Shown here: piece after piece, positions 23,797 through 35,871 of the stretch
How the letters are laid out: every line of letters begins with the position of its first letter
How positions within the stretch are numbered: position 1 is the first letter of the stretch
Assembly: GCF_032854445.1 (NCBI RefSeq)
Contig: NC_088297.1
Coordinates: 11,434,163-11,498,162, forward strand
Direction of reading: 5' to 3'
DNA length: 64,000 nt
From: Liolophura sinensis
Lineage: Eukaryota > Mollusca > Polyplacophora > Chitonida > Chitonidae
Position numbers and translations under genes: made by a program
The notes under the pieces: model-generated
Told to the model about the DNA's origin: nothing
Seen by the model: only the letters and a program-made list of their open reading frames with translations
The model's database searches: none

Positions 23797-24892
23797 CTAT
23801 CCGGGGCGTTTGCAGTCTTTTGTTGTCCAAAATTCAGCCATATCTCCATATCTTTTCGGTTTTCCTGTGTCATTTTTAAGGGCTTTGCACAAAGCCTCCC
23901 AAACAGGCTCGTCATCCACATACTGTGTCCTGTACGAAATTATATAGTACCTTCGCCACTCGTGATATTTCATATATTCTGTTTTGTTCTTCGACAAAAA
24001 TGTCAAATATTCTCCCAGTTCTTTAGGATCGGAAAAATCATCAACGTGTATAAAACTATTTGGCGGAGTAATAGCAATGTAGTCCGATTTGGGTGCGCCC
24101 ATAACCACCGGAACTGTGCCCATACTGAAACCATGTGCAAATGTTTTCTCACTTACGTACTCTTTGCAGTTGCTATTCTCGAAAGCCAAATAGAACAAGA
24201 AGTTTTTCACTTCTTGGCAGTTACCCATTGACAGCCCACGGTCATATGTCCCACACTTTCTATTGACGCAGTTGCCGTAAATTTCCACGCTTGTATAGTT
24301 TTGCAATTTGCGTACATAGCTAAATCGATTGTTATGAACTAAACTACCACAGTTCGATATGATGCTCACCGCGACACCAGATCGGTTACCTATCGAGCTA
24401 GGAATCGGTACTGGTGTCTCTCGACGAGTTGTCCACCCGTACGGTATATACACGTCCGATGTGGTGCGATAAGTCATTGTCCAGTTGAACATATCTCTGA
24501 TAGCTTCGTAACCATATTTATGCATGAAGAAGCTGTTCATTGGACATTCATCCATGAACCAGATCCAGCGTTGTTCAGGGCGGCGGAATTTGGGGAAGTT
24601 TTTTTCACGCTGCCGGCTGTGTGCAATAAAGACAACATGACTTTGGTTTAGAAGAGAGCGGTCACGACTTACTAAACAGTTCTCGCGTAAGTAAGTCTTG
24701 GGTCCATTCATGTTATATCCCGCCCAGTCTAGAACAACAATCAAACCTGTACTGTTTATATGTTTATCCTCTTGCTTTCTCGCCAGGGTCGTCACTGTTG
24801 CCCCTTTGATCTTCATCGTCGTCAAAATTTGTGGTTTTAAATTGATGGTATAGAAAGTTACCACAATTCCGCACAAGAGCCCTACTGTGAAT
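23797..24892 (-). CDS. Alpha-1,3-fucosyltransferase (GT10), copy 1, last exon
   Basis: Golgi type II enzyme transferring fucose from GDP-fucose to N-acetylglucosamine or Lewis-type acceptors on glycans. The exon gives 364 residues to the stop at 23797. Residues 1-18 are a signal-anchor (FTVGLLCGIVVTFYTINL), followed by a stem, QRWIWFMDECP near 107-117, and FNWTMTYRTTSDVYIPYGW near 134-153. The GDP-fucose domain has FLFYLAFENS, YVSEK, TVPVVMGAP and PPNSFIHVDDF, all diagnostic for GT10. A splice acceptor (TTTTCTCTATTACAG) lies just before residue 1. There is no in-frame ATG after the upstream in-frame stop, so an unseen 5' exon must supply the start. Length fits the family. Which linkage it makes cannot be told. 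Its partner is at 54,386-55,481 in the opposite arm. Confidence 0.93.
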
Positions 24893-25721
24893 CTGTAATA
24901 GAGAAAACAAAAACAACTCTGATTGCTTAGACAGCACAACAGTAATAATTTCGTCGCAAAAACTTGAAATATACGGCATCTTATGACCAGCTTAACTTAA
25001 CTCGACTGTTGCAACTTGCCCTAAGCACTTGTGTATGCGAAATAAAGACCCGACTCAACTGGAGTTGTACTCAAGTCGCTATGTCTGTCAGTCTATAACT
25101 CTCAAGGCCATCAGCGAACGGGAACAACTCCGCACGACCAGCTGAGTTGAGTCAAGTCTTAAATTCCGGTGTATGCCGAACTGTACGGTTGTTAGTCCTC
25201 GACCTACACCGGGAAGTCTACGCCACATCTATAAGCGCATGGGTCTGTCAGTCCATCAGTCCGATCTATTTTTCCCTTCAAACGGGTAAGGGCACTGAAA
25301 TGAAGATGGCTTCACCAAGACACCTAGATTGACCAAGATTAAGATTCCGTTTCGGACCGTCCGTCCATTTTCGACGTACTAACGTACGAAATAAAAGTCT
25401 GTGAAAAAGAAGCATGCAAAACTGCTCATATAATGTGATCTCCTTTCACAATCCACAAAATCATTTACACACAAGATCTGGGTTTTTCCAAACAGTTTCT
25501 CAATCTCGAAAATTGACAGGATATGGCCAAAATATTAAAGATGAGATGTTAAGCTATAACCATTCGTTCGTTCATTCACTCCGCCTTGAAAACAAGTCAG
25601 CTACTACCTGTAATACTTACATACTGGAATGAGTAACTGAATTGTTTTCAAATTATGTGAACACTGGAAATGTTTGCAGAAATACCTTGTCTAAGAGGTG
25701 CTAGAGTGTCCTCTGTTATTA
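24893..25721. other. Fucosyltransferase 5' flank, intron or promoter
   Basis: Conserved in C (53,590-54,385). It should include the missing first exon or the intron leading to it; I could not identify a start codon with a donor site in both copies. Confidence 0.45.
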
Positions 25722-25875
25722 TAACACAATACTCTGTCGTCTTCAACAGAATATCCTGTTAGTCTAATAGAATGGTTATGTTGAATTAAAAGAATATGTG
25801 TGCTATCCTCAACAGAAAAATCTGCTGCAATAACGGAATACATTCTAGCATCACTTGGACAAAAGACCTTCTGTT
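25722..25875. repeat. Short AT-rich palindromic repeat (AACAGAATA type)
   Basis: Repeated motifs such as caacagaatatcctgtta and tcaacagaaaaatctg. A related stretch lies at 47,806-48,010 and a shared part at 53,505-53,590. Probably a small foldback element; ends not defined. Confidence 0.4.
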
Positions 25876-26054
25876 AAATTTAAGACTATTTATTTTTGTT
25901 GTTCTTGGGAGTAGCCAAAATGGCAACTAGCAAAATACTAAACATTTTCAAATATTTGCCTGATTCTTGTTTAAGGCTATTTTCAGGACGATCAGTATTA
26001 CAGGTGGTGGAAACTCCAGAGCCCGGAATAATCCACAGACCTTTTGTAAGGTCT

Positions 26055-26163
26055 GGCAAAAACTGGTAGGTGGCGGTGGGTTTCCCTCAGGTTCTCCCAG
26101 CATAATGATGGCCGCCGTCTTATACGTGAAACTATTCTTGAGTACACCAATTGAGTAAATAAA
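26055..26163 (+). mobile_element. V-SINE fragment
   Basis: Central domain and tail (ggccgccgtcttatacgtga, ttcttgagtacaccaa). It lies in a stretch of about 0.49 kb (25,801-26,288) that block C lacks. Confidence 0.65.
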
Positions 26164-26284
26164 AGCAAGTTGTTTTAACTGAACCTGAATGTCATTGACC
26201 GCTTATATTGAGAGCGCATACTGAGAGCGGGAGAAATGAAAAATATGTGACATCTTTTGATTTTTTTGATTGATCTATTTGTCT

Positions 26285-27971
26285 AGTATTCTATCTGCTT
26301 GCCTACCTGCCTGTGTCTGTGTCCGTTTGTGTGCCTGTCTGCCTCTGTCTATGTCTGTTTGTCTACCTGTGCCTGTTTGTATGCTTGTGTCTGTGCTTGT
26401 CTGTCTGTCTGTTTGCATCTGTGTGTTTGTCTGCCTGTGTGCTTGTCTGTCTGTCTGCCTGTGTCTGTTTGTCTGCGTGTGTCTGCCTGCCTGTGCCTCC
26501 CTGTCTGCCTATGTCTTTTTGTCTGCTTGTCTGTGTCTATTTTTCTGCCTAAGACCGTCTGTCTGCCTGTCAGCCTTTCTCTACCATTGTCTCTTTGTCT
26601 GCCTGTGTCTGTTTCTCTGTCTGTGTCTGTGTCTGTTTGTCTGCATGTGTCTGCCTATCCTCCTGTCTGTGTCTGTTTGTCTGCCTGTGTTTGTCTGTCT
26701 GTCTGCCTGTGTCTGTTTGTCTAACTTGTTCTGTTTGTCTGCCTGTCTGCCTGTGTCTGTTTCACAGCCTGTGTGTCTGTATCTGTCTGTCTGTGTCTGT
26801 TTTTTCTGCCTGTGCTTGTCAGCCTGTGCCTGTTTGTTTGTCTCTCTGTCTGCCTGTGTCTGTTTGTCTGCCTGTGTCTGTCTGCCTGTGTTTCCCTGTC
26901 TGCCTGTGTCTTTTTGTCTTTTTGTCTGCTTGGGTGTGTCTATATCTCTGCCTGCTTATTTTTGTCTGCCTGTCTGACTTTCTCTACATATGTCTCTTTG
27001 TCTGCATGTGTATGTTTCTCTGTCTCTGTCTGTGTCTCTTTGTCTGCATGTGTCTGCCTATCCTCCTGTCTGTATCTGAGGCTCTTTGTCTGTCTGTGTC
27101 TGTTTGTCTGTGTTTGTCTGTCTGTTTCTGTTTGTCTAATTGGTTCTGTTTGTCAGCCTGTCTGTCTGTGTCTGTCTGTGTCTGTTCGTCTGCCTGTCTG
27201 TGTGTCTGTGTCTGTTTGCCTGTCTGTGTCTGTTTGTTTGTCTGTGTCTCTCTGCTTGTCTGTGTGTCCTTGTTTATGTGTCTGTCCGCCTGTGTCTGTT
27301 TGTCTACCTTTCTCTGTTTTTCTGCCTGTGCCTAATTGTCTGTCTGCTTCTCTGCCTATCTGTCTGTGTCTGTGTCTGTTTTTACCTGTCTGTCGGTGTC
27401 TATTTGCCAACCTCTCTGCGTGTGTCTGTCTGTCAACCTGTCTGCCATTTTCTGTTTGTCTGCTTATTAGCTGTTGTCTCTGTCTGCGTCTTTGTCTGCC
27501 TATGTCGATTTGTCTGCCGGTCTGTCTCTGTCTGCCTGTGTCTTTTTCTCTGCCTGTATCTGTCTGCCTGTGTCTCTTTGTCTTACTGGGTGTGCCTATC
27601 TGCCTGTCTACCTGTATGTCTGTATCTGTTATTCTGCCTGTCTGTCTGTGTATGTCTGTGTCTGTTTCTCTGCCAGTCTGTGTCTATCTGTCTGCCTGTG
27701 TTGGTCTGCCTGTGTATGTCTGTCTGTGTATGTTTGTCTAACTGGGTCTGCGCGTTTGCCTGTATGTCTGAGTCTGTTTGTCTGCTGGTGTGTCTGTGTC
27801 AGTCTGAATGTGTCTGTTGTCTCTCTGTCTGTGTCTGTCTGTCTGTGTCTGTTTATGTGCCTGTCCTCCTGTGTGTGTTTTTCTGCCTGTCTCTGTTTGC
27901 CTGCCTGTATGTGTGTCTGTGTCGTCTGCCTGTGTCTGTTTGTTTGTCTGTGTATGTCTGCTTGTGTCAGT
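26285..27971. repeat. CTGT-type microsatellite array, 1.7 kb
   Basis: Irregular tgtctgcc/tgtctgtt repeats, almost free of A on the plus strand. All the Cys/Leu/Val/Ser-rich frames over it are low-complexity artefacts. Inverted counterpart at 51,645-53,483. Confidence 0.95.
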
Positions 27972-28292
27972 TATTAAAACGCAGCCGAGGTGCTTTCTCT
28001 GACGTCCACGATAACTAGGTTAGCACTGCCCTCATCTTAGAAGCCACTGCTACAATTAAAGCATCAAATCCAGCGACAGTCGATTGCCTAAATCGTGCAG
28101 CCCCAGTGGTGCTCAGAATTATAACCATTTGTTTCGGAATTGAGCATGAATCTAGGTGTACACCAATGTTATTGTAATTTTGTACACATGTAATAGGGCT
28201 CAAAATCACCAGCAATACTCTCCGAATGCTACAACCAGAACCAGAAGTACCTCGGCCGTGCATCTGCAGGCTATTTAAACAGGGTCGCTGCA

Positions 28293-29445
28293 GTTCCTTG
28301 TAAATGATATGGTAGACCCACCGTATCAACAGTTCAAGCAGTGGAAGAAATATCTTTATATACAGTATGCCCAGTTTCCAGAAAAGTTATTTATCACTTG
28401 TGTTATGTATGAATATTTAACGTTTTCATGTACTGTTAGTCTGCGGACCTTTGTGAAAACATAACAGGCCCTGTTATATGTGTACAGCGTGGACCGGATC
28501 GAAAGCACCTTGTTCAATGCTTCGTTTATTTCATTGGCTGTTAATTCTGTGTTTAAGAATAGTTGAATCCACCTGGAACGTATATAAGCCGTGTTTTCTG
28601 TGCAGAGAGGAGGTATTTTTGCTGCATCCACTGGGAGCCAGGAGAGTGTGCGACGCTCTCGTATCGAGTCCATTGTATTGATCTGAGCTGGTGATGCCAG
28701 TTTCGTTTGGGAGGACAGATTTCTATGCCGGCACCGTTTGTGTACCACAGTTGTACTGATGTCTGGTTTAAGTGAATTTCTGCGGAAGTCACGTTTATTG
28801 GTGTTCGGATCTTTATTATGATTATACAGTGTTGACTGTGTAATTTGTTTAACACGCTGACCTCACCTGACCGACAAGGTCGTCACGGACTCTAATCTGA
28901 AGTTTTCAGTTTTGCAAAGGACGTTCGTTCTGCCACAAGGTGACATTACTCTACGTCTCTGAACGGCTCGTTTGTGAGCTTCTGCGGGAGCTGTGACTGT
29001 TCTAAAGTGGATTATACCTCCATGCCTGTATTTACCCTGTGTTGTGCTCTGCGGGTGTGACGTCATTCAAAGGCTTGACTGTTCCAGTTCTGTGTAACCT
29101 GTGTATTGTGTTCGCGTTCGCTAACCTAGCGAAGTACCTGACTCGGACAATTTGTGACTTGTGTGAATTGTGTGTTTATCCCATGGTCTTTACGTTGGAT
29201 CTCCTGGAATACGTTCATTGGGATGCAAAGGTGAACTGGAAACTTTTAAAGACCGGTAATACTGATGTGTATGTTTTTTTATGTTGTTGTTGTTGAACTG
29301 TCTGTAAAACTGTACGTCTCATTTTATATATAAAGCATTGTTTACATTGTAATATTGAGTCACTGAGTCTGTTTTCTGTTGCTGTTTTCAATACCGTAAC
29401 ACTTGGGCCTTCTTCGTCGTCCACAACTTATATCTACCATACAGG
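28293..29445 (+). mobile_element. A-specific 1.15-kb insertion, possible LTR plus leader
   Basis: Block C joins the two flanks directly (near 51,340). The insert ends with ataccgtaaca at about 29,402, then cttgggccttcttcgtcgtc, which looks like an LTR end followed by a primer-binding region of Gypsy or BEL type. A tatataaagc box lies near 29,330. Frames over it (28,356-28,748 minus) are unrecognised. Confidence 0.4.
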
Positions 29446-30190
29446 CTACTGCTTCGACTATTATACAGAAAATGCGTTGGACGTAAGAAAGCTAGAGTAA
29501 ACGTGACGTCACCTTGCTCTCGATAATGAGGACGTGCCGAAGTTGTGTCAGGAGGTTTCACTAAAAATTTACTGGGTTGAAAAACATCTAAAAAAAATAT
29601 TTAACGCCTGTAATAAGATACTTTGAACTGTAGCCTCTCAGTTGACATAAACATTAGTCACGTGCTGTCTTTCACTTTAAATATTGGTGGCTTCAGTATA
29701 TGTTACAGTTAAGACAGTTACTGTCCTAAGGTGTCTCTATGTGGGCAGTGGGCAGGGTGGGGGAGACATCAACAACACCCTCCATTTCGAAGAGGATGAG
29801 GTCATTAAACTTATCCACTCTTCGAAAAATTTGAGGGGTCCTATACTTCCAAGCCAAACATCACAGTCATATTTATTATTATATAATCTATATCTGACCG
29901 AAGAATCTATTTGTGACAAACTTGTTTGTGGCACGAACAGTAAAAAGTGAAAGAGTACCTTCTTCGTACAGATAATCTTGCCATAGCAAAAGACTTTGAG
30001 GATTTGCAGAGCTGATAAATGGTCCAAAAATAAATGAAAACCGGTGTCGAACAATCTTCAAGCAGGTAAACTGGAAAAATGAATCTAACTACACTCAACA
30101 AAATTTCAAGAGAAAGTCTGGTTAGGACAGCCCAAAAAGCTCTGAGGATCGACAGGGGAACACTCCAAAAGCCTTCGTAAACAATCAGGT
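29446..30190. other. Sequence shared with C, overlapping open frames on both strands
   Basis: Counterpart 50,593-51,330. A 105-codon minus frame (30,054-29,737) is open in both copies, but about 10 residues differ and the opposite strand is also open; see rejected list. Confidence 0.4.
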
Positions 30191-30353
30191 AACTACACTG
30201 TAAAGCAACCTGCGGATGGTCGTGGGTTTTCCCCGGGCTTGGCCCGGTTTCCACCCACCATAATGCTGGCCGCCGTCGTATAAGTGAAATATTCTTGAGT
30301 ACGGCGTAAAACACCAATCAAAAAAAAAAAAAAAAAAAAAACTACACTGTAAA
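30191..30353 (+). mobile_element. Young 5'-truncated V-SINE with poly(A) and 14-bp target-site duplication
   Basis: Target duplication aactacactgtaaa at 30,191-30,204 and 30,340-30,353. The SINE begins gcaacctgcggatggtcgtg and ends acaccaatc plus about 21 A. The matching place in C (50,574-50,592) is an intact empty site, so this copy arrived after the arms separated. Confidence 0.93.
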
Positions 30354-31212
30354 AAGTGACCCTTCTTTAAGAATAACTTTAAGTTAAACCATTTTGTCAC
30401 CAAGGGGAGTTGAAAATGATATCATTGTTTCACTCGCACCTTGTAGAAATGTTCAAGTGGGCACATATAACGATTTGAGCTTTAATAGTCTCCGCCATCT
30501 TGATCAGTAAACAGTCAGTTTATGTTACACGTTTCGTTAATTCTGTAAAATGTCCGAATATCACAGTAATGGTTTCGCAAAAACTTTTTATTTTATAGCT
30601 CGAAAAATTAGAATGCCGTTTGATATTACACGTCAAACTAGTCTAATATCAGCATTATAGTATTAGTGTAATACAAGACTGAAGCCACCACATTGTGGGC
30701 CTACTCACGCGACTGTTGTCCTGGATTTCAACCCTTGAACGCTTGTAAATGTTTCACAGAACGACATGACTGTTGATGCTGATACACTCCACTACGAGGC
30801 TGAGAATGAAATACAGGATTGAGTGGGTTAAGGCAGTTTCGCTTGGTCTGCTCACATGACAAGATTGGCCTGAACAAGCCAAGCCTTCAATCAGGTTACA
30901 AGATCAGGTAACACAGGTGTGTATATAAAGACCTTCTTTTGCAAGCGCACAACTCCATAGATATGTAGGTGTTTGGGTGTTATACAACCGGTTAATCTAG
31001 TTAGGTAGTCCGTAGATACCTGGGTAAATCTTCACACAAGTCCGGGTAGATAACAATTAACAAATAACAAGAATGAGGACAGGTGTTATATTAGGAGAGA
31101 TGTGGATTCGACTTCTGTTGTGGACCGGGAATTTACCGCTCTTACTACCTGGTGGGGCCTTGCTGACAAGAAATCGTCGATAACGCTCTCGTGTGGCCTT
31201 TTGTCCAGTCTA
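30354..31212. other. Inner end of left arm, non-coding
   Basis: Matches 49,606-50,570 inverted. The last clear shared bases are cagtctaa at 31,205-31,212. Confidence 0.6.
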
Positions 31213-31218
31213 AAATTC

Positions 31219-31740
31219 GTGCCAGTGTGATAGACGTACAGCACAGAGGGTACAACCAGAGAAGTGACAATAGTGTGATAGCTGGCAAATGGTCACACGT
31301 AACCGGTGAAATACGGCCTCGTGTAATTTACCACAGTCAGGGTTTTATTGTGATTGTTCTTGTGAAAATATATATAGTAGCAACTTACGCACCATGATTT
31401 CAACAGAAATAAGTAAAAATACAATGCTGTTAATTGCAATTGAATAGACGTCGCTGGTCTAGAACTAAAAATGTTGTATCACATTTAACATCGAATAACA
31501 TTAAATCAATGCAAAGAGACCAGGCCTCGGGGATGCTTAATCCAACAACAGAATTCCACGGCACTAGTTAATTGCAATTAAATAGATCTGGCCTGTTGGA
31601 TGCTTACTCGAACAGCAGAAATCTGGATTATGCAGGAATACAATATAATTAAAGACGTACAGCGTAGAGAGTTAAACCAGAGCAACGACGACAGTGTGAT
31701 TGCTGGGAAATGATCACACGTAACCAGTGAAATATAGACT
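31219..31740 (+). repeat. DR48 copies at the start of block B
   Basis: About 1.3 minisatellite units, then the DR48 body (gatagctggcaaatggtcac through tttaccacagtcagg). A second 5' part is at 31,645-31,740 (gacgtacagcgtagagagtt). Orthologous to 10,820-11,345. Confidence 0.75.
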
Positions 31741-31949
31741 CTTGCTGAAAAAGGGTATTTACATTATTTTAACTACAGAAAGAATACATACATATCAACA
31801 GATCATTTAAACCTAGCAAGACTCATCTGGAATTGATACTAAGCGTAATCAGAAATCCTTATTAACGGGAGATGTTCACGAACGGTGGCGCACAGGGGCC
31901 GATTCCAGAAAGCAATTTCTGATTTAATCCAAAATTTAAGATCGCCTCA

Positions 31950-32256
31950 CATTGCTTAGGAGTCACACCTAAGACATTAAAAGAAGAACTTGTAATTTCC
32001 TCGCTTGCCGTTCAACATGAAGGGGATTGTGCAACGACTGGTTGACCCGTATCAATATAATAGCTCGGGCGGGGTGGTTTACTTGCCTTCGGTAAGTCGT
32101 CTCAGTGAAGCAGCACTAGATAAAAGAGCGGTGAAATCTGCCCTGCAACAAGGAGGCACATTGCATGCAATCTAAGGATTCCCTCGTCGTCATATGACTA
32201 AAAAATTGTTAAATACGACATTAAACCCCAAGCACTCACTCACTGACAGTGCTTAG
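31950..32256 (+). mobile_element. SINE family 2, B-specific insertion with target-site duplication
   Basis: Flanks cattgcttag (31,950-31,959) and cagtgcttag (32,247-32,256). Block A1 has a single uninterrupted cagtgcttag at 11,552-11,561. The element is 5'-truncated inside the B box (agtcacacct) and ends in cattaaaccccaagcactca with a (CACT)n tail. Confidence 0.9.
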
Positions 32257-34644
32257 ATTTTGGCACTGGGTATTGAAATTTCCAGGCATTTGTCTTAAGA
32301 TAACATGTATGTAATTGCCGAGATTTTAATTTACAGAACCCTAAAATAAGCTCTATATTATGTTCAAATTATGACACAAGTCACAAATAGTTTTGTGGAA
32401 TGGTCCGCAGTACAACTATCCGGCTTAGTTTATCCGCTTAAAACCTGTACAGGTAACAATTTAAATCTGCCCTGGGTAGCAATTACCTTGCATACTTGGC
32501 ACTAGTAGGTATCCTGGCAGGGTGTTCTTTTGGATGACGATATTTTATGGGTGCACCCGATGGAGTGACACTGTCTAACAATAGGTGTTATGCATTCCCA
32601 GGCGTTGATTGACATTTATATATGGCTGAAAACCATTAGAAGAGAGAGCAAACACTCGACTCTTAGCACCTTACCGACGAACTTTCACACGTGACGTACA
32701 TATTTGCACGTTAATTCAGAGGAAGACAAATCCTCCTCAACGAGCTTAAATCTACACACACGGTCACAATAAGCGCCGTCAATGTTTTTATGTCACCAAA
32801 GCACCACGTAAAGCGAGAAGAGGCAACGTTGTGCTTTAGTCAAAACCACATTACATAATACAACATCACACAAAGTATAAACCACTTTCTCCTGTGGTTT
32901 GTTTTTCTCTTCCGATAATACTGAAGAGGCCAATGTCAAGGCTACATGACTTGGTATGGGTACACAAAACTGACAGTATAACCCAAAGAACTGTTAACAC
33001 AAAAATGTGTGCACACGGCGAAAAGAATTCAACCAACATTGTTTAGAAAGACAGCTGCATATACATGTCCCAAAGTCCACAGAAGTGTAGGTCAATACAG
33101 CTTGCTGAGCTATCCTCCCAATTAAGTTCTCTACACATGAATAATTTCTCTATATCCTGGAGACAAGTGGATGTTTATCGAAAATGCAAACTGTACTGGA
33201 AGTCTGTGGATTTCTTTAAGACTTGGACACTGTTTTAGATTGATATACATAGGATATTACTAAAGATGTAAAGGCATTTTGATGACGATCGAAAGATCAA
33301 ACAGTTAAAAACGTGTAGACGCCTTTACTGTATGTACTTTATCAATATTTGGTGAAAGATTTAAAAATTTTAGACTCAAATATAGTTTTTAGTAAAGAAA
33401 AGGCATTTCCGCCAATTTTGCGGCTTGAGAATTGAAAGCTAGCTCATTAAAATGCTGTTGAGATGCTTCCTTCATTAATACTTGAACACTAATTTTACAG
33501 TACCAGATTCATACTACACATAAGTTCAATACTAATGGAAATGTAAAGACATATCGCATTTCCCGGCATGACGATCTATTGAGTAAACTGTTAAAAGATC
33601 TTTATCGATACGATTGCTTACAATAAATCTGCTTAATTTAGACAGTGAGTGACAATAAATAAAAACGAGTATTTATCCGTAAATAGTTTACTCTCAGCGG
33701 ATTTCGTAATATGAGAATCAAAATCTAGCATAGTCAGTTTAAACCGCCTTTACTGGAAATGCCTTTTACTTTTTTAATAACAATTACAGTAAATCCATTG
33801 AATTTAAACCGTGAGCGTCATGGTGTCATCGGTCTACATTGCATCTATCGATTAACAGTGATATCTAGATGACTTACCTGTGCGAGAAAGCATTCGACTA
33901 TAAACACACTATTTGACACACCCTTACAACTTTAATGATGTTTTTTCCCTCTGTGTACTTTATAGCGTCCCCCTAGGGAGGGTATGCATGCGCATGACCG
34001 TATCAGGCACGTTTTAACAAAGCTGTGTTTTCTGATCGCCAGTTTAACCACACAAACAGTTTTCTTTGAGGTGTCTTTTATCTGGTACGTAAATCGGCAC
34101 CCTGTTTAACTGTAAATAGTTTGCTTCCACTAAACTGGAAAGGCACATAATGACGGTCATTTCTGGCAGAGTCTTTGTTTGGAGTATACAGGCTTAGTGG
34201 AAAAGATTGAAAGGTCTGTATCAAGCGTTAAGAGTATTTGTCTTCAAACTTGGGCTGAAAATCTCACCTGGCCTAAAATACCTGGATGCCTGTTTGTCAT
34301 GCACGGTTGGTTAGCGGTAAGCATGCGCAAAGGGTACGGACACTTTACACCTGTAAGGCTTTATCCTGATTATTATTTATTTTTAGAGTGAGGACTCGTT
34401 TGACCTTGCAACATGAAAAGAGTTGTGTGTTTGTTTGAGAGCGTTCATAAGTGCCATGGGATTTTTCATATATTCTTGTAACCAACTTTTTTTGCCACCT
34501 ATATGTATCAAATTTGCACTCGTTTAACGGAAAGTAAATGACAAGCGCGTCAAACCCTTTTCCTCACTCAGTAAGACTTAGAAATATTTATCGACGGTTT
34601 AGGGCGGGTACAATGGGTGGAATGAAAGGAGGGTGGTCGGAAGT
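32257..34644. other. Non-coding part of block B
   Basis: Aligns with A1 11,562-14,265. No coding frame maintained. Confidence 0.55.
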
Positions 34645-35178
34645 TTTAAGTTTTTCAACTACATAATTATGATTAGTTTTTATGTCCAGTTTAACACCCC
34701 TTGCATCTGTTCTCCTCCTATTTTACAAAAGGTTTTATTTCTATGACGTCCTTGTTTAAATGTGATTGTATGTTAAATGTGATAACAACACTGTATCTAT
34801 GCCAGTGACGTCTAATAAATTGCTATTAACATCACTGCATTTTTTGCCTGATTCTGCATAAGCCATGGTGCTAAGGGGCGTGCAAATTTGCTACTTTTAA
34901 ACCGTTTCCATGAACAGTTAGAATAACACCCTAATTGGGCTAAATTAACAACAGGCCATATTGCACCGGTTACTTGTGACCATTTGCCAACTATCAGACT
35001 GTCGTCCCTGCTCTGGTGTACTCTGGAGCTCTCTATGCTGTACGTCTTAATTTATTACAGTGCTTGGGGTTTAACGTCGTACTCAACAATTTTTCAGTCA
35101 TATGTTTAATTTATTACAAGTGAAGTATGTTTGAATACCGCATGAAACACCAATCATATACATGAATAAATAAATCAA
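34645..35178 (-). repeat. DR48 copy, then SINE tail fragments, absent at this place in A1
   Basis: On the minus strand, 35,050-34,700 reads as DR48 (tacagcatagagagctccag, agtcgatagttggcaaatgg-like). A family 2 tail fragment (35,062-35,105, gtgcttggggtttaacgtcg) and a V-SINE tail remnant (about 35,117-35,178) follow. Confidence 0.6.
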
Positions 35179-35311
35179 TTTTAATCTCTAATTATTCATT
35201 TTCTGGGACTAGTTGGTTAGGTCGTTGTTCGATCAATGTTTGGTGTAACAGTTAATAATTGATAATTCTATCCAATGGGATGGAAAACCGAATCAATCTT
35301 TCAGCACAGCC

Positions 35312-35871
35312 AGAATATATCAAACATTTCTAACCCATCACTTAGACAGCTTGACTGTTACAATATATCAGCCATTCGTAACCAATCACTTAGATAGCTT
35401 GACTCTTACAACATATCAGTCATTGGTAACTCATCACTAAGATAGCTTGACTGTTACAATATATCGGCCATTTGTAACTCATCATTTAGATAGCTTGACT
35501 GTTACAATATATCAGCCATTGGTAACTCATCACTTAGATAGCTTGACTGTTACAATATATCAACTATTTATAATCCATCACTTAGATAGCTTGACTGTTA
35601 CAATATATCAGCCATTTGTAACCCATCACTTAGATTGCTTGATTGTTACAATATATCAGCCATTCGTAACTCATCACTTAGATAGCTTGACTATTACAAT
35701 ATATCAGCCATTTATAACCCATCACTCAAATGGCTTGACTGTTACAATATGTCAGCCATTGGTAACCAATCACTTACATAGCTTGACTCTTACAACATCA
35801 GCCATTGGTAACTCATCACTAAGATAGCTTGACTGTTACAATATATCAGCCATTTGTAACCCATCACTTTG
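35312..35871 (+). repeat. Second 48-bp minisatellite, block B copy, about 11.7 units
   Basis: Same unit as 14,288-14,868. Unit order and variants differ, as expected for independent turnover of the two arrays. Confidence 0.92.

Larger units (their letters stand above)
15663..31212 (+). repeat. Left arm of large inverted duplication
   Basis: Reads in reverse complement at 49,606-64,000. Anchors checked: 15,663 with 64,000; 18,190 with 60,825; 20,750-20,890 with 58,560-58,690; the fucosyltransferase exon; the CTGT array; 28,200-28,290 with 51,340-51,430; 29,737-30,054 with 50,729-51,046; and the last shared bases near 31,212 with 49,606. Confidence 0.93.

Noticed and set aside
26270-28018. Cys/Val/Leu/Ser-rich frames up to 322 codons as secreted or membrane proteins
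   Set aside because: They are translations of a CTGT-type microsatellite. All three frames are open and repeat order is not conserved in the inverted copy.
29737-30054. 105-codon minus frame, also open at 50,729-51,046
   Set aside because: Both strands are open in both copies, residue differences (about 10 of 105) are what neutral divergence would give, and no family is recognised. Kept only as a possibility.
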